A stretch of 64,000 bases of DNA, from positions 233,932-297,931 of the forward strand of contig NZ_CP050192.1 of the NCBI RefSeq assembly GCF_011694515.1, written 5' to 3'. This stretch comes from Mycobacterium sp. DL592 (GTDB lineage: Bacteria > Actinomycetota > Actinomycetes > Mycobacteriales > Mycobacteriaceae). The notes below the pieces were generated by a model. That model ran no database searches. It had not been told where the DNA came from and saw nothing but the letters and a program-made list of their open reading frames with translations. A program made the translations under genes and the position numbers. Of this stretch, positions 1-9,831 are shown one piece after another; within the stretch, counting starts at the first letter, position 1; each line of letters begins with the position of its first letter.

Positions 1-1
1 G

Positions 2-325
2 CCCAACCGGCTCTACCAGGTGGCCGCCTGGGTCGCGATCGTCGCCGGCGTCATCTTCATCGTCGGTTCGGTCTTCTTCACCGGTTTCGCGCTCGGCCGG
101 CACAGCGGATACGACGGCGGCTGGCGCCACCACAGCGGCAACTCCGAATTCCGCGACCGCGGCGGCCCGCCGATGTTCCCCATGCCGATGGGCCCCGGCG
201 GCCCGGGCGGACCCGGCTTCGGACCGATGGGTCCCGGACCCGGCCCCGGCGGACCCGGCTTCGGGCCGATGATGCCCGGTAGCGGCGGCCCGGGAGCCAC
301 CGCGACCCAGGCACCTCGCCCCTGA
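2..325 (+). CDS. Gly/Pro-rich membrane protein, 3' part (Rv3706c-like)
   Basis: The reading frame is open to the left edge, so the start lies outside the window. The visible part begins with a short polar stretch, then one hydrophobic segment (about residues 7-28, VAAWVAIVAGVIFIVGSVFF), then a His/Arg/Gly patch and a low-complexity tail rich in Gly, Pro, Phe and Met. This fits a single-pass membrane protein with a disordered proline-rich C-terminus, like the small proline-rich protein that precedes the egt locus in M. tuberculosis as I recall. The function is unknown. A strong hairpin follows the stop codon. Confidence 0.75.
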   Translation, partial: PNRLYQVAAWVAIVAGVIFIVGSVFFTGFALGRHSGYDGGWRHHSGNSEFRDRGGPPMFPMPMGPGGPGGPGFGPMGPGPGPGGPGFGPMMPGSGGPGATATQAPRP

Positions 326-339
326 TCCGACCTCGACGA

Positions 340-372
340 GAGCCCAGCGCCCAACCCCCGGGCGCTGGGCTC
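340..372 (+). terminator. Intrinsic-type hairpin terminator
   Basis: A perfect 13-bp inverted repeat (GAGCCCAGCGCCC at 340-352 and its complement at 360-372) encloses a 7-nt loop, 15 nt after the stop of the membrane protein and 46 nt before the catalase start. There is no T-tract, as is common for mycobacterial terminators. Confidence 0.75.
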
Positions 373-418
373 CTGTCGTTATGGGACAAACCCCGCGGCA
401 ATGGGTACACCCCCGGCT

Positions 419-1867
419 ATGACAGAGAAGTACGCGACCACCGACTCCGGCGCCCCGGTGCCCAGCTTCGAACACTCCCTGACCGTCGGGTCCGACGGCC
501 CCATCCTGCTGCAGGACCACTACCTCATCGAGCAGATGGCCAACTTCAACCGGGAACGCATCCCGGAGCGTCAGCCGCATGCCAAAGGTGGCGGCGCCTT
601 CGGCACGTTCGAGGTGACCCAGGACGTCACGGCGTTCACCCGGGCGGCGTTCCTGCAGCCCGGCACCAAGACCGAGATGGTGGCCCGGTTCTCCACGGTC
701 GCCGGCGAGCGCGGCAGCCCAGACACCTGGCGTGACCCGCGCGGTTTCTCGCTGAAGTTCTACACCTCCGAGGGCAACTTCGACATGGTGGGCAACAACA
801 CGCCGGTGTTCTTCATCCGCGACCCGATGAAGTTCCAGAACTTCATCCGATCGCAGAAACGGTTGCAGTCCAGCAATCTTCGCGACCATCACATGCAGTG
901 GGACTTCTGGACGCTGTCACCGGAATCCGCGCATCAGGTCACCTGGCTGATGGGTGACCGGGGAATCCCCAAGACCTGGCGGCACATGAACGGCTACTCC
1001 AGCCACACCTACAGCTGGGTCAACAGCGCAGGTGAGCTGTTCTGGGTGAAGTACCACTTCAAGAGCGACCAGGGCGTCGACTACCTCACCCAGGAGGAGG
1101 GCGACCAGATGGCCGGCATCGACGGTGACGCCCATCAGCGCGACCTGTTCGACTCCATCGAAGATGGCGACTTCCCCAGCTGGACCCTGCACGTCCAGAT
1201 CATGCCGTTCGAGGACGCCAAGACCTACCGGTTCAACCCCTTCGATCTCACCAAGGTGTGGCCGCACAGCGACTACCCGTTGCACGAGGTCGGACGGATG
1301 ACGTTGAACCGCAACGTCATCGACTATCACGCGCAGATCGAGCAGGCCGCCTTCGAGCCGAACAACCTGGTGCCGGGTACCGGTCTGAGCCCCGACAAGA
1401 TGCTGCTGGCCCGCGGGTTCTCCTACAGTGATGCCCACCGGCACCGGCTCGGTGTGAACTACAAGCAGATTCCGGTGAACTCGCCAAAAGTGGAGGTGCA
1501 CAGCTACTCCAAGGACGGGGCGATGCGGATCAGCAACGTCACCGACCCCGTCTATGCGCCCAACTCGATGGGCGGGCCGCACGCCGATCCGGCCCGCGCC
1601 GCCGAGGTGCACTGGGCGTCCGACGGCGACATGGTGCGAACTGCCTACGCGCTGCGTGAAGCCGACGACGACTGGGGTCAGGCCGGCACGCTGGTTCGCG
1701 ATGTTCTCGACGATGCCGGACGGGAACGGCTGGCGCACAACATCATCGGGCATGTCTCGAAGGGTGTGAAGGAGCCAGTACTGTCGCGGGTGTTCGAATA
1801 CTGGCGCAACGTCGACCCCGATCTCGGCAAAGCGGTCGAGGAAGGTGTGCGCGCGACCCTCGAATAG
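419..1867 (+). CDS. katA: Monofunctional heme catalase
   Basis: Catalase (2 H2O2 to 2 H2O + O2), 482 residues from ATG 419, the length of the small-subunit (clade 3) group. Visible active-site elements are the distal His in [10 protein letters not shown] (about H54), the distal Asn in [11 protein letters not shown] (about N127), and the proximal heme-ligand Tyr in [12 protein letters not shown] (about Y336). An in-frame ATG at 401 is possible but would add six atypical residues. There is no C-terminal flavodoxin-like domain, so it is not a large-subunit catalase, and it is unrelated to KatG. No furA-type regulator is adjacent. M. tuberculosis lacks a gene of this type here, so it is an insertion between the Rv3706c- and Rv3705c-like genes. 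It sits next to the ergothioneine operon, consistent with an oxidative-defence role. Confidence 0.93.
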   Translation: MTEKYATTDSGAPVPSFEHSLTVGSDGPILLQDHYLIEQMANFNRERIPERQPHAKGGGAFGTFEVTQDVTAFTRAAFLQPGTKTEMVARFSTVAGERGSPDTWRDPRGFSLKFYTSEGNFDMVGNNTPVFFIRDPMKFQNFIRSQKRLQSSNLRDHHMQWDFWTLSPESAHQVTWLMGDRGIPKTWRHMNGYSSHTYSWVNSAGELFWVKYHFKSDQGVDYLTQEEGDQMAGIDGDAHQRDLFDSIEDGDFPSWTLHVQIMPFEDAKTYRFNPFDLTKVWPHSDYPLHEVGRMTLNRNVIDYHAQIEQAAFEPNNLVPGTGLSPDKMLLARGFSYSDAHRHRLGVNYKQIPVNSPKVEVHSYSKDGAMRISNVTDPVYAPNSMGGPHADPARAAEVHWASDGDMVRTAYALREADDDWGQAGTLVRDVLDDAGRERLAHNIIGHVSKGVKEPVLSRVFEYWRNVDPDLGKAVEEGVRATLE

Positions 1868-1890
1868 GAGCTTCGCAGTCGATTGCTGGC

Positions 1891-2556
1891 ATGATCGAAG
1901 CCATGCGTGTGAAGCTCGGCGAGGTCGTCGTCGCGGTGGCGGCGATGTGCGTGGCTCTCACCCTGGCAGCGCCGGCGCAGGCCCGCCCCTCAGATCCGGG
2001 TGTGGTGTCGTACGCGGTGCTCGGCAAGGGCTCGGTCGGCAATATCGTCGGCGCGCCGATGACGTGGGAGTCGGTGTTCACCGACCCTGTCCAGGCGTAC
2101 TGGGTGGACCTTCCGGTGTGCAACAACTGGGCTGACATCGGCCTGCCCGAGATCTTCTACGACCCGGACCTCGCCTCGTTCAACGGCGCGGTGACCCAGA
2201 CGTCGGCGACCGACCAGAGCCATCTGGTCAAGCAGGCGATCGGCGTGTTCGCCACCGCCGATGCCGCCGGCCGGGCCTACCACCGCGTGATCGACCGCAC
2301 CGTCGGCTGTTCGGGTCAGACCACTGCGATGCACCTCGAGGACGGCACCACCGAGGTGTGGTCGTTCAGCGGAGCGGCCCCGAGCGCCACCGACGCGGTC
2401 TGGGTGAAGCAGGAAGCGGGTATTGATCGGCGCTGTTTCACCCAGACCAGGCTGCGGGAGAACGTGCTGCTCCAGGCCAAGGTCTGCCAGTCCGGAAACG
2501 GCGGACCCGCGGTCAATGTGCTCGCCGGGGCGATGCAGAACACTCTGGGTCAATAG
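1891..2556 (+). CDS. Secreted sensor-domain (PknH_C-like) protein, Rv3705c-like
   Basis: A 221-residue exported protein. The N-terminus has a basic start followed by a hydrophobic core and an Ala-x-Ala site (APAQA, about residues 26-30), a Sec signal peptide without a lipobox Cys. The mature part resembles the extracellular PknH C-terminal sensor domain: alternating Trp-x-Phe elements, a pair of Cys in CNNW and CSGQ, and Cys in RRCF and KVCQ that could form two disulfides. ATG 1903 is an alternative start. It is the usual upstream neighbour of egtA in mycobacteria as I recall. The ligand is unknown. Confidence 0.8.
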   Translation: MIEAMRVKLGEVVVAVAAMCVALTLAAPAQARPSDPGVVSYAVLGKGSVGNIVGAPMTWESVFTDPVQAYWVDLPVCNNWADIGLPEIFYDPDLASFNGAVTQTSATDQSHLVKQAIGVFATADAAGRAYHRVIDRTVGCSGQTTAMHLEDGTTEVWSFSGAAPSATDAVWVKQEAGIDRRCFTQTRLRENVLLQAKVCQSGNGGPAVNVLAGAMQNTLGQ

Positions 2557-2646
2557 CAGTAACGACGCCGGGGTTTGGGTACACGTCACAGACGTGTTGC
2601 TCGATCAGCGGGGAGTTTTGTCGGTGCGGGCTGGAAGATGGTTCTC

Positions 2647-3936
2647 ATGACGTTCGCCGTCACGTCCCAACCAGGCCGAGCGCAGTTCGGGCCGGTGGGT
2701 GACGAGCGCGTACTGGCCGACGCGAACGAGGCCGCCGCACACATTGCCGAGGGTTCCCTGCGGGACGGCCCGATCGGCCGGGTGGGCCTGGAACTCGAGG
2801 CGCACTGCTTCGACCTCGACGACCCGCACCGCCGCCCCGGCTGGGCCGAGCTGCATGAGGTGATCGCCTCGGTGCCCAAGCTCGCCGGCGGCAGCGTGAT
2901 CACCATCGAGCCTGGTGGGGCGGTCGAACTGTCGGGGCCGCCGCTGGATGGCGCGCTTGCCGCCATCACTGCGATGGCCACCGACCGCGACGTCATCCGG
3001 TCGACGTTCGAGGACGCCGGACTGGGCCTGGTGCTGTTGGGCGCCGACCCGCTGCGGCGGGCGCAGCGCATCAACCCGGGCGAGCGATACCAGGCGATGG
3101 AGCAGTACTTCGCCGCCACCGGAGCCGCCCAGGCGGCCGCGGCGATGATGACGTCGACCGCTTCGATGCAGATCAATCTCGACGCCGGCCCGCAGAGCGG
3201 CTGGGCGCAGCGGGTGCGTCTGGCCCATGCGCTGGGCCCGACGATGATCGCGATCGCCGCGAACTCGCCGCTGATGTCGGGAAAGTTCACCGGCTGGCAG
3301 TCCAGCAGGCAGCAAGTGTGGGGCAAGTTGGATTCCGCGCGTTGCGGGCCGATCCTCGGTGCCAGTGCCGACGATCCGGGCATCGACTGGGCCCGGTACG
3401 CGCTGAAGGCCCCGGTGATGCTGGTGCACAGCCCGGAGGCCGTGCCGGCGACCAGCCCGGTGCCCTTCGCCGACTGGGCCGACGGCCGGGTGCGGCTCGG
3501 TGACCGCCAGCCCACCTTCGCCGACCTCGACTACCACCTGACCACCCTGTTTCCCCCGGTGCGCCCGCGGGGCTGGCTGGAAATCCGCTACCTCGACAGC
3601 GTCCCCGACGCGCTGTGGCCAGCGTTGGCGTTCCTGCTGGTGACGCTGCTCGACGACCCCCTCGCGGCCGATGTGGCCGCCGACGCTGTCGAGCCGGTGT
3701 CGACGGCGTGGGACCTCGCTGCCCGCGTCGGCCTGGCCGACAAGCGGCTCTACCTGGCAGCCAACCAATGCGTCGCGGCGGTGGCTGATCGGGCGCCCGC
3801 GGAATTATCGGAGTCCATGCGGCAGTTGGTGCACAACGTGGAAGCCGGCCGCAGCCCCGCCGATGATGTCGCCGACCGGGTGATCGCGGGCGGAATCGTG
3901 CCCGCGGTTCGCCGCCTCGCCCGGGGCCAGCAGTGA
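2647..3936 (+). CDS. egtA: Glutamate-cysteine ligase EgtA
   Basis: First enzyme of the ergothioneine pathway; it makes gamma-glutamylcysteine, the sulfur donor used by EgtB. It belongs to the GCS2 family: the N-terminal part carries [14 protein letters not shown] (substrate/metal-binding Glu residues), followed by [11 protein letters not shown] and [10 protein letters not shown], all family hallmarks. ATG 2647 is preceded by GGAAGATGG; the open frame continues upstream to 2575, and ATG 2638 is an alternative. The predicted protein has 429 residues. The stop overlaps the GTG start of egtB in GTGA (3933-3936), implying translational coupling. It is the first gene of a five-gene operon. Confidence 0.93.
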   Translation: MTFAVTSQPGRAQFGPVGDERVLADANEAAAHIAEGSLRDGPIGRVGLELEAHCFDLDDPHRRPGWAELHEVIASVPKLAGGSVITIEPGGAVELSGPPLDGALAAITAMATDRDVIRSTFEDAGLGLVLLGADPLRRAQRINPGERYQAMEQYFAATGAAQAAAAMMTSTASMQINLDAGPQSGWAQRVRLAHALGPTMIAIAANSPLMSGKFTGWQSSRQQVWGKLDSARCGPILGASADDPGIDWARYALKAPVMLVHSPEAVPATSPVPFADWADGRVRLGDRQPTFADLDYHLTTLFPPVRPRGWLEIRYLDSVPDALWPALAFLLVTLLDDPLAADVAADAVEPVSTAWDLAARVGLADKRLYLAANQCVAAVADRAPAELSESMRQLVHNVEAGRSPADDVADRVIAGGIVPAVRRLARGQQ

Positions 3937-5213
3937 TCTCCCGCGACGCACTGGCCCGCAACCTCGAGCGGGCCCGGCAGCGGACGCTGTCCCTGACCGA
4001 CTTCGACGACGCCGAGTTGCACCGCCAGTACAACCCGTTGATGAGCCCCCTGGTGTGGGACCTCGCCCACATCGGACAGCAGGAAGAGCTCTGGCTGCTG
4101 CGCGACGGCAACCCGGACCGGCCGGGCATGCTGCCGGCCAACATCGAAGGGCTCTACGACGCGTTCGTCCACTCCCGGGCCAGCCGCGTGGAGTTGCCGC
4201 TGCTCTCGCCGGCCGAGTCCCGTGCCTACTGCGGCACCGTGCGCTCCGCGGTGCTCGACGCTCTCGACGCCGCCCCCGAGCACGACGAGGACCTGCCGTT
4301 CCGCTTCGGTCTCGTCATCAGTCACGAGAACCAGCACGACGAAACCATGTTGCAGGCGCTCAATCTGCGGGCAGGGCCGCCGATCCTCACCTCACCCGCC
4401 GTCCTGCCGCCCGGCCGTCCCGGCCTGGCGGGAACATCGGTACCGGTCGCCGGCGGCGAATTCGTCCTGGGTGTCGATGCCGCGGACGAACCGCTGTCCC
4501 TGGACAATGAACGCCCTGGCCACGTCGTCGACGTGCCGTCGTTCCGGATCGGGCGGGTGCCGGTCACCAACGGTGAATGGCGGCAGTTCGTCGACGACGG
4601 CGGCTACACCGAACGGCGGTGGTGGTCGGCGCGCGGCTGGGAGCATCGGATGCAGGCCGGCCTGAGCGCACCGCAGTTCTGGAACCCCGACGGCAGCCGC
4701 ACCCGGTTCGGCTATGTCGAGGAGATTCCCGCCGACGAACCCGTCCAGCATGTGACGTACTTCGAAGCCGAGGCGTACGCCGCGTGGGCGGGCGCGCGGC
4801 TGCCCACCGAGATCGAATGGGAAAAGGCCTGCGCCTGGGATCCGTTGTCCGGCAAGCGCCATCGCTACCCGTGGGGAGCGGGCGAGCCGACCGCGAGCGT
4901 GGCCAACCTCGGCGGCGACGCGCTGCGCCCCGCCCCGGTCGGGGCTTATCCGCAGGGCGCCTCGGCCTACGGCGCCGAGCAGATGCTCGGTGACGTGTGG
5001 GAGTGGACCACCTCGGAGCTACGGCCGTGGCCGGGCTTCACCCCGATGATCTACCAGCGCTACTCCGAGCCGTTCTTCGGCGGCGACTACAAGGTTCTGC
5101 GCGGCGGGTCGTGGGCGGTGGCCCCAGACATCCTGCGGCCGAGCTTCCGCAACTGGGACCATCCGATCCGGCGGCAGATCTTCTCCGGTGTCCGACTGGC
5201 CTGGGACGCCTGA
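3933..5213 (+). CDS. egtB: Ergothioneine sulfoxide synthase EgtB
   Basis: A non-heme iron enzyme that joins gamma-glutamylcysteine to hercynine with O2 to give the sulfoxide. The N-terminal DinB_2 domain supplies the iron ligands: His in LAHIGQQEE (about H46) and the H-x3-H-x-E motif HENQHDE (H131, H135, E137). The C-terminal half (about residues 170-426) is an FGE-sulfatase (formylglycine-generating enzyme) fold, with [11 protein letters not shown] and DVWEWT motifs and a terminal SGVRLAW. It has 426 residues and a GTG start inside the egtA stop. The stop TGA shares its A with the ATG of egtC. Confidence 0.96.
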   Translation: MISRDALARNLERARQRTLSLTDFDDAELHRQYNPLMSPLVWDLAHIGQQEELWLLRDGNPDRPGMLPANIEGLYDAFVHSRASRVELPLLSPAESRAYCGTVRSAVLDALDAAPEHDEDLPFRFGLVISHENQHDETMLQALNLRAGPPILTSPAVLPPGRPGLAGTSVPVAGGEFVLGVDAADEPLSLDNERPGHVVDVPSFRIGRVPVTNGEWRQFVDDGGYTERRWWSARGWEHRMQAGLSAPQFWNPDGSRTRFGYVEEIPADEPVQHVTYFEAEAYAAWAGARLPTEIEWEKACAWDPLSGKRHRYPWGAGEPTASVANLGGDALRPAPVGAYPQGASAYGAEQMLGDVWEWTTSELRPWPGFTPMIYQRYSEPFFGGDYKVLRGGSWAVAPDILRPSFRNWDHPIRRQIFSGVRLAWDA

Positions 5214-5908
5214 TGTGCCGTCATCTGGGGTGGCTGGGCGAACCGGTGTCGGTGGCCTCCCTCGTCCTGGACCCGCCGTCGGGTCTGCGGGTGCAGTCCT
5301 ACGCCCCGCGCCGGCAGAAACACGGACTGCTCAACGCCGACGGCTGGGGCGTGGGGTTCTTCGATTCCGGTGGCCAGGTCCGCAGGTGGCGCAGTGCGTC
5401 ACCGCTATGGGGTGACACGTCGTTCGCCTCGGTGTCACCGGCCCTGCACAGCGGATGTGTGGTCGCCGCGGTCCGCTCGGCCAGCATCGGGATGCCGATC
5501 GAGCCGAGCGCGTCGGCCCCCTTCACCGACGGCCGATGGTTGTTGTCGCACAACGGGATTGTCGACCGCGCGGTACTGCCGGCCACCTCGGCGGCCGAGT
5601 CGACCGTCGACAGCGCAGTCCTGGCCGCACTGATCTTCGAACGCGGACTGGACAACCTCGGTGACACCGTGGTGGAGGTTGGGACAGCTGATCCGGGCGC
5701 CCGGCTGAACATCCTGGCGGCCAACGGTTCTCGACTGCTGGCGACGACCTGGGGGGATACGTTGTCGGTGCTCGAGCGGGCCGACGGGGTGGTGCTGGCC
5801 AGCGAGCCCTACGACGACCACCCCGATTGGCGTGACGTGCCCGATCGCCATCTCGTCGAGGTCACCGGCGGCCGGGTGACGTGGACTCCGCTGAAAGGAT
5901 CGTCGTGA
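5213..5908 (+). CDS. egtC: gamma-Glutamyl hercynylcysteine sulfoxide hydrolase EgtC
   Basis: A class II glutamine-amidotransferase (Ntn-hydrolase) fold that removes the glutamyl group from the EgtB product. The ATG at 5213 overlaps the egtB stop (TGATG) and puts the nucleophile Cys at position 2 (MCRHLGWLG), as this family requires; a start farther upstream would bury it and is rejected. Other family motifs are the [10 protein letters not shown] loop and LLSHNGIVD. It is 231 residues long. The 3' end overlaps the GTG of egtD by 4 nt. Confidence 0.95.
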   Translation: MCRHLGWLGEPVSVASLVLDPPSGLRVQSYAPRRQKHGLLNADGWGVGFFDSGGQVRRWRSASPLWGDTSFASVSPALHSGCVVAAVRSASIGMPIEPSASAPFTDGRWLLSHNGIVDRAVLPATSAAESTVDSAVLAALIFERGLDNLGDTVVEVGTADPGARLNILAANGSRLLATTWGDTLSVLERADGVVLASEPYDDHPDWRDVPDRHLVEVTGGRVTWTPLKGSS

Positions 5909-6870
5909 CATTCACGCTGTCGAACTTTCTGGCCGCGGACGCGGCGATGCAGGCGCTCCGTGACGACGTGCGCAACGGGCTGCAGAAGAATCCGAAGTCG
6001 TTGCCGCCCAAGTGGTTCTACGATGCCGTCGGCAGCGAGCTGTTCGACCAGATCACCCGGCTGCCTGAGTACTACCCGACCAGGGCGGAGGCGACGATCC
6101 TGCGCACCGTGTCAGCAGGCATCGCCGAGGCCAGCGGCGCCGACACTCTGGTCGAACTCGGCAGCGGTACCTCGGAGAAGACCAGGATGCTGCTGGCCGC
6201 CCTGCACGAGACCGGATCGCTGCGCCGGTTCATCCCGTTCGACGTCGACGCCGGCGTGCTGGAGTCCGCGGGCGAGGCATTACAGAGCGAGTTCCCGGAC
6301 CTGGAGATCGACGCGGTGTGCGGGGATTTCGAGGAACACCTCGCCAAGATCCCCGGCGGCGGGCGGCGGTTGTTCGTCTTCCTCGGCTCGACCATCGGCA
6401 ACCTGACCCCGGGCCCCCGCGCGGAGTTCCTGTCCTCGCTGGCCGATGTCCTCGAACCGGGCGACTCGTTGCTGCTCGGCACCGACCTGGTCAAGGACGC
6501 CGACCGGCTGGTCCGCGCCTACGACGACAGCGCGGGCGTCACGGCGCGGTTCAACCGCAACGTGCTGGCCGTGGTGAACCGGGAGCTCCAGGCAGACTTC
6601 GACATCGAGGCGTTCACCCACGTCGCCCGCTGGAACACCGAGGCGGAACGCATCGAAATGTGGCTGCGCGCCAACGACACGCAACACGTGCACATCGCCG
6701 CGCTGGACCTGCGCGTCGACTTCGGCAAGGGTGAGGAGATGCTCACCGAGGTGTCATGCAAGTTCCGGCCGGAGGCCGTCAGCCGGGAACTCTCCGAGGC
6801 CGGCCTGCGGCGCACCCACTGGTGGACCGACCCGGCGGGTGATTTCGGCCTGTCGCTGGCCGTGAAGTGA
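5905..6870 (+). CDS. egtD: L-histidine N-alpha-methyltransferase EgtD
   Basis: SAM-dependent trimethylation of histidine to hercynine, the committed substrate of EgtB. From GTG 5905 the protein has 321 residues, exactly the length I recall for the M. smegmatis enzyme. Motifs are [18 protein letters not shown] near the N-terminus, the SAM loop [22 protein letters not shown] and the C-terminal [10 protein letters not shown] that helps bind histidine. The start overlaps the egtC stop (GTGA), and the stop overlaps the egtE start in the same way. Confidence 0.96.
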   Translation: MTFTLSNFLAADAAMQALRDDVRNGLQKNPKSLPPKWFYDAVGSELFDQITRLPEYYPTRAEATILRTVSAGIAEASGADTLVELGSGTSEKTRMLLAALHETGSLRRFIPFDVDAGVLESAGEALQSEFPDLEIDAVCGDFEEHLAKIPGGGRRLFVFLGSTIGNLTPGPRAEFLSSLADVLEPGDSLLLGTDLVKDADRLVRAYDDSAGVTARFNRNVLAVVNRELQADFDIEAFTHVARWNTEAERIEMWLRANDTQHVHIAALDLRVDFGKGEEMLTEVSCKFRPEAVSRELSEAGLRRTHWWTDPAGDFGLSLAVK

Positions 6871-7982
6871 GCACGCTGAGGGACCGCTGGCGGCAGGCCC
6901 GCCTGCCGGCAGCCGGTGTGCACCTCGACAGCGCCGCCTGCTCGCGCCAGTCACTGGCCGCCATCGAGGCGGCCGCGGCGCACGCGCGACACGAGTCGGA
7001 GGTCGGCGGATACGTCGCCGCCGAAGCGGCCGCCCCCGTGCTCGACGCCGGGCGCGCCGGGGTGGCCGCGCTGACCGGAATGTCGCCTGCTGACGTCGTT
7101 TTCACCACCGGCTCGGGTAACTCGCTGGAACTGCTGCTCGGGGTGTGGCCGCTGGACAAGACGGTCGCCTGCCTGCCAGGGGAGTACGGGCCCAACCTCG
7201 CCCTCTTCGCTGCCCACGGTTTCACCCGCTCGGTCCTGCCGGTGGACGGCCTGGGCCGGGTGGATCCGGACGCCGCGGCGGCGGCACTGCGGGATGAGCC
7301 GCCCGCGATGGTGCACCTGACCGCGGTCGGCAGTCACCGCGGTGTGGTGCAGCCGGTGCCGGCGCTGGCCGCGGTGTGCCGCGACCTCGGAGTGCCGCTG
7401 ATCGTGGACGCTGCACAAGCGCTCGGACAGATCGACTGCGTGGGTGACGCCGACGCCGTCTACTCGTCGTCGCGCAAGTGGATAGCCGGACCCCGCGGTG
7501 TCGGGGTGCTGGCCGTGCGCCCGTCGCTGGCAGACCTGTTGCGCTGCCCGGAGTGGGCGGGACCGCTGTCCGCATTGCAGTGCCTGGAGTTCGGCGAGGC
7601 CAATATTGCTGCGCGAGTAGGTTTTTCGGTCGCGTTGGGCGAGTACCTCGCAGCCGGTCCCGAGGCGGTGCGGGAGGCCCTCGTCGCCACCGCCCGGGTC
7701 GCGCGCAAGGTGCTCGCCGACATCCCCGGCTGGCGCGTCGTGGAACCCGTCGACGAGCCCACCGCGATCACCACGCTGGCGCCCACCGCCGGCGCGGATC
7801 CGGCGACTGTGCGGGCTCGCCTGATCGCCGAGCACAACATCGTCACCACCGCCGCTGGTATCGAACGGGCCCCGCTGGAGATGCAAGCACCGGTGCTGCG
7901 GGTGTCAGCGCATGTCGATAACACTGCCGAGGACATCGAGGTGCTGGCCGCCGCTTTGGGTGCCATGGCTATCACGGCCTAG
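6867..7982 (+). CDS. egtE: PLP-dependent C-S lyase EgtE
   Basis: A type-V aminotransferase-fold lyase that cleaves hercynylcysteine sulfoxide to ergothioneine. It has 371 residues. The PLP lysine is about K204 in [12 protein letters not shown], and the cofactor Asp-Ala-Ala-Gln lies in [10 protein letters not shown]. The GTG start overlaps the egtD stop by 4 nt, so all five genes egtA-E are coupled by 1-4 nt overlaps. A hairpin terminator follows. In M. tuberculosis the next gene is the Rv3699 methyltransferase as I recall; here about 10 kb intervenes. Confidence 0.92.
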   Translation: MSTLRDRWRQARLPAAGVHLDSAACSRQSLAAIEAAAAHARHESEVGGYVAAEAAAPVLDAGRAGVAALTGMSPADVVFTTGSGNSLELLLGVWPLDKTVACLPGEYGPNLALFAAHGFTRSVLPVDGLGRVDPDAAAAALRDEPPAMVHLTAVGSHRGVVQPVPALAAVCRDLGVPLIVDAAQALGQIDCVGDADAVYSSSRKWIAGPRGVGVLAVRPSLADLLRCPEWAGPLSALQCLEFGEANIAARVGFSVALGEYLAAGPEAVREALVATARVARKVLADIPGWRVVEPVDEPTAITTLAPTAGADPATVRARLIAEHNIVTTAAGIERAPLEMQAPVLRVSAHVDNTAEDIEVLAAALGAMAITA

Positions 7983-8027
7983 AACAGATATGGAACTCCG
8001 CCGGGCTGGCCTTTGAGCCTGATCAAG

Positions 8028-8057
8028 GGACGGTCGAGCCCAGCGAGTCGACCGTCC
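8028..8057. terminator. Bidirectional hairpin between egtE and the EAL gene
   Basis: A perfect 10-bp inverted repeat (GGACGGTCGA at 8028-8037, TCGACCGTCC at 8048-8057) with a 10-nt loop lies between convergent genes: 45 nt after egtE and 29 nt after the EAL gene. Confidence 0.7.
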
Positions 8058-8086
8058 TTACCTTGGGAGCCCGCTGTCGTTGTGGG

Positions 8087-8824
8087 TCAAGGATATTGGA
8101 GCCTGGGAGTATCAGTGGGCTGCCCGAACAGGAAGCCTTGGCCTAATCCAGCACCGTAACGGAGGGCGCGCCCGAGGTCGGCGACCGTCTCGATCCCTTC
8201 AGCAATCACAGTCGCCCCCGTTCGCTCCCGGTAGGCAACCACAGCCGAAATAGTAGCGGACTGCTGCACCGTGAGTCTGCCTCGGACGAGGGTCGCGTCG
8301 AGTTTCACGAAATCGGGCGTGAAAAGGTCGAGCATGGGCAGTGACAGCGAATTGGCGCCGAGGTCATCGAGTGCAATTCTGCAGCCGATATCACGGATCC
8401 TCTGGACCTTCTTGATCAAGGTGGTCGGGCTGACAGGCAGACCGCGTTCGGTGATCTCGAAGACCACATCGATGTTCGCCCGCCTTAGATCCCGGATCGA
8501 CGACTCGATTACATCGAACACGATGTCCGAACTAGGTACCGTGTTGACGAATAGCAGGATATCGGCGAGGCCCTCGAGTCGAGGAGAGCCGACGATGGTC
8601 TCCAGGCAGCGCTGGTCGAGCCCCGTGACCTCGCCTTGCGACGCCGCGTCGTCGAACACCTGCTCAGGACTGGGATTGCCCAGTTGAGGCCAGCGCACCA
8701 ACGCCTCGTAGCCTGATAGCGATCTGTCCTGCAAGCACACGATCGGCTGGAACACCACTGTGGGCTTCTCGTAGAAGGCGTCTCGGATCGCGTCGTCGGC
8801 ACCGCAATCCTTTTGAGGCTGCAT
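8087..8824 (-). CDS. Stand-alone EAL-domain protein (c-di-GMP phosphodiesterase-like)
   Basis: A 245-residue EAL domain from ATG 8824. The key catalytic motifs appear intact: the signature E-A-L in SGYEALVRW (about 40-42), the metal-site Asn in LFVNT, Glu in FEITERG, Asp-Asp in ALDDLG, the D-x-x-K-x-D loop PDFVKLD, IAEGIET, and the terminal QGFLFGQP. It could therefore hydrolyse c-di-GMP. Canonical LDDFG is LDDLG here. No GGDEF, PAS or membrane segment precedes it. The frame stays open to 9091, but the extra residues are Arg/Ser-rich and look non-coding. Base composition is less G/C-biased than the egt genes. Confidence 0.82.
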   Translation of the reverse strand: MQPQKDCGADDAIRDAFYEKPTVVFQPIVCLQDRSLSGYEALVRWPQLGNPSPEQVFDDAASQGEVTGLDQRCLETIVGSPRLEGLADILLFVNTVPSSDIVFDVIESSIRDLRRANIDVVFEITERGLPVSPTTLIKKVQRIRDIGCRIALDDLGANSLSLPMLDLFTPDFVKLDATLVRGRLTVQQSATISAVVAYRERTGATVIAEGIETVADLGRALRYGAGLGQGFLFGQPTDTPRLQYP

Positions 8825-9319
8825 GGCTGGCCTAACGACCGCATCCGAGCGTGACGACTGACGACGATCCCCGCCCAGAGCGGCGCGCGACCCTGGCACT
8901 AATTGCGATGCCGAGGGGCAGCCACACCTCGAGATGTCTTGCGTGGTCGATATTTCCGGTCGGCGTCGCGGAAACGCGGCGTAAAGTGCGCCGCGCCTCG
9001 AGCGTGATCCGTAACACGGGACTTCCTTCCGGGAGTGTTCACACGCGACCACTGAGAGAGATTCGCGCCGGATGCAACAACAACCCGCCAACGCTGCCGA
9101 GTAAACAGTTGTTCAGATGTGCAATTATACAGCTGTAAGTGTTGAACGCGATAACAGTTCGCAGCACGCGTGCTCGCGTTCGCTGCCATCTATCAGCGAT
9201 CTGGTCCTGGTAATCGCCTGTAGCGCAGTGAAAGATACCTGTAGCGCAGTGAAAGATACCTGTGCCGACTGCCGTCCGTTCGGTAATGGCTGGCTGTTGG
9301 GCTGGCGAAACCTGCTATG
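8825..9319. other. Gene-poor stretch between the EAL gene and the ArsR-type gene
   Basis: No convincing gene here. The frame of the EAL gene stays open to 9091, so a longer EAL protein cannot be excluded. The stretch is notably A/T-richer than its surroundings around 9080-9170 and should hold the EAL promoter. A 21-bp direct duplication lies at 9217-9258. Confidence 0.5.
9217..9263. repeat. 21-bp perfect tandem duplication
   Basis: The unit CCTGTAGCGCAGTGAAAGATA occurs twice back to back (9217-9237, 9238-9258), followed by the first 5 nt of a third copy. It lies downstream of the ArsR-type gene and upstream of the EAL gene, so it could be a binding-site pair or simple slippage. Confidence 0.85.
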
Positions 9320-9673
9320 TCACGCGAATTTGGTGCGGCGTTTGGCGGTTTGCGGCCACATGTCGCTTGATTCGACAGCCAGACGCACGATGTCGCTGAC
9401 TCGCTCGTTGGTGATGAAATAGATTCGTTGCCGTCCGCTACGGCGATCGTTGACGATCCCACTGAGCTTCAATTTGCTCAAGTGGTGTGACACCGTCGGC
9501 GTGCTCTGGTCGGTGAGTGTGGCCAGTGTGGTCACGTCGCGATCTTCGATCGTGAGCAACCACAGGATGTGCAGGCGCACAGTGGCAGCCAACATAGCCA
9601 TCAAGGTCGCGCTCTGCTGGAGTACCTCTGGCGGTAACTGGCCGTCAATGTTCCGTTCACCGCGCAAAGTCAC
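9320..9673 (-). CDS. ArsR/SmtB-family winged-helix regulator
   Basis: A 117-residue DNA-binding protein of the ArsR/SmtB type: helix ATVRLHILWLL, recognition region STPTVSHHLSKLKLSG, and wing RRSGRQRIYFIT. GTG 9673 is chosen because AGGAGAGG lies 8 nt upstream; the open frame runs to 9715. The alpha-3 Cys motif (ELCVCD) of classical arsenic/cadmium sensors is missing and the protein has no Cys in the core, so any metal site would use His/Asp (for example HH in the recognition helix region, or the C-terminus). It is transcribed divergently from the P-ATPase, the usual layout for a regulator of that gene. Confidence 0.83.
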   Translation of the reverse strand: MTLRGERNIDGQLPPEVLQQSATLMAMLAATVRLHILWLLTIEDRDVTTLATLTDQSTPTVSHHLSKLKLSGIVNDRRSGRQRIYFITNERVSDIVRLAVESSDMWPQTAKRRTKFA

Positions 9674-9756
9674 TACGAACCTCTCCTGACACGTCGCTGA
9701 GTGTAGCCGGGCCACGCGATTCGAGCCTCCCGCACGATGGACAGTTGTGCAAGCGT

Positions 9757-9785
9757 TTGACTTTCATCTTGATGGCCGATCTAAT
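9757..9785 (+). promoter_or_regulatory. Sigma-70/SigA-type promoter of the P-ATPase leader
   Basis: TTGACT (9757-9762) and TCTAAT (9780-9785) are separated by exactly 17 nt; each differs from consensus at one base. Transcription would start near 9791, leaving a 5' leader of about 190 nt before the ATPase gene. Confidence 0.65.
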
Positions 9786-9831
9786 ACTCCCGGGCTCGGA
9801 TGAGGAGTCTGGATTCCAAGGAGGTGGCCAC

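Noticed and set aside
2915-3148. Small Arg-rich ORFs inside egtA and other core genes
   Set aside because: Arg/Ala/Pro-rich products in +1/+2 frames of GC-rich genes; no start signals or conservation arguments.
9217-9263. CRISPR-like repeats
   Set aside because: Two adjacent copies without spacers and no cas genes; it is a tandem duplication.
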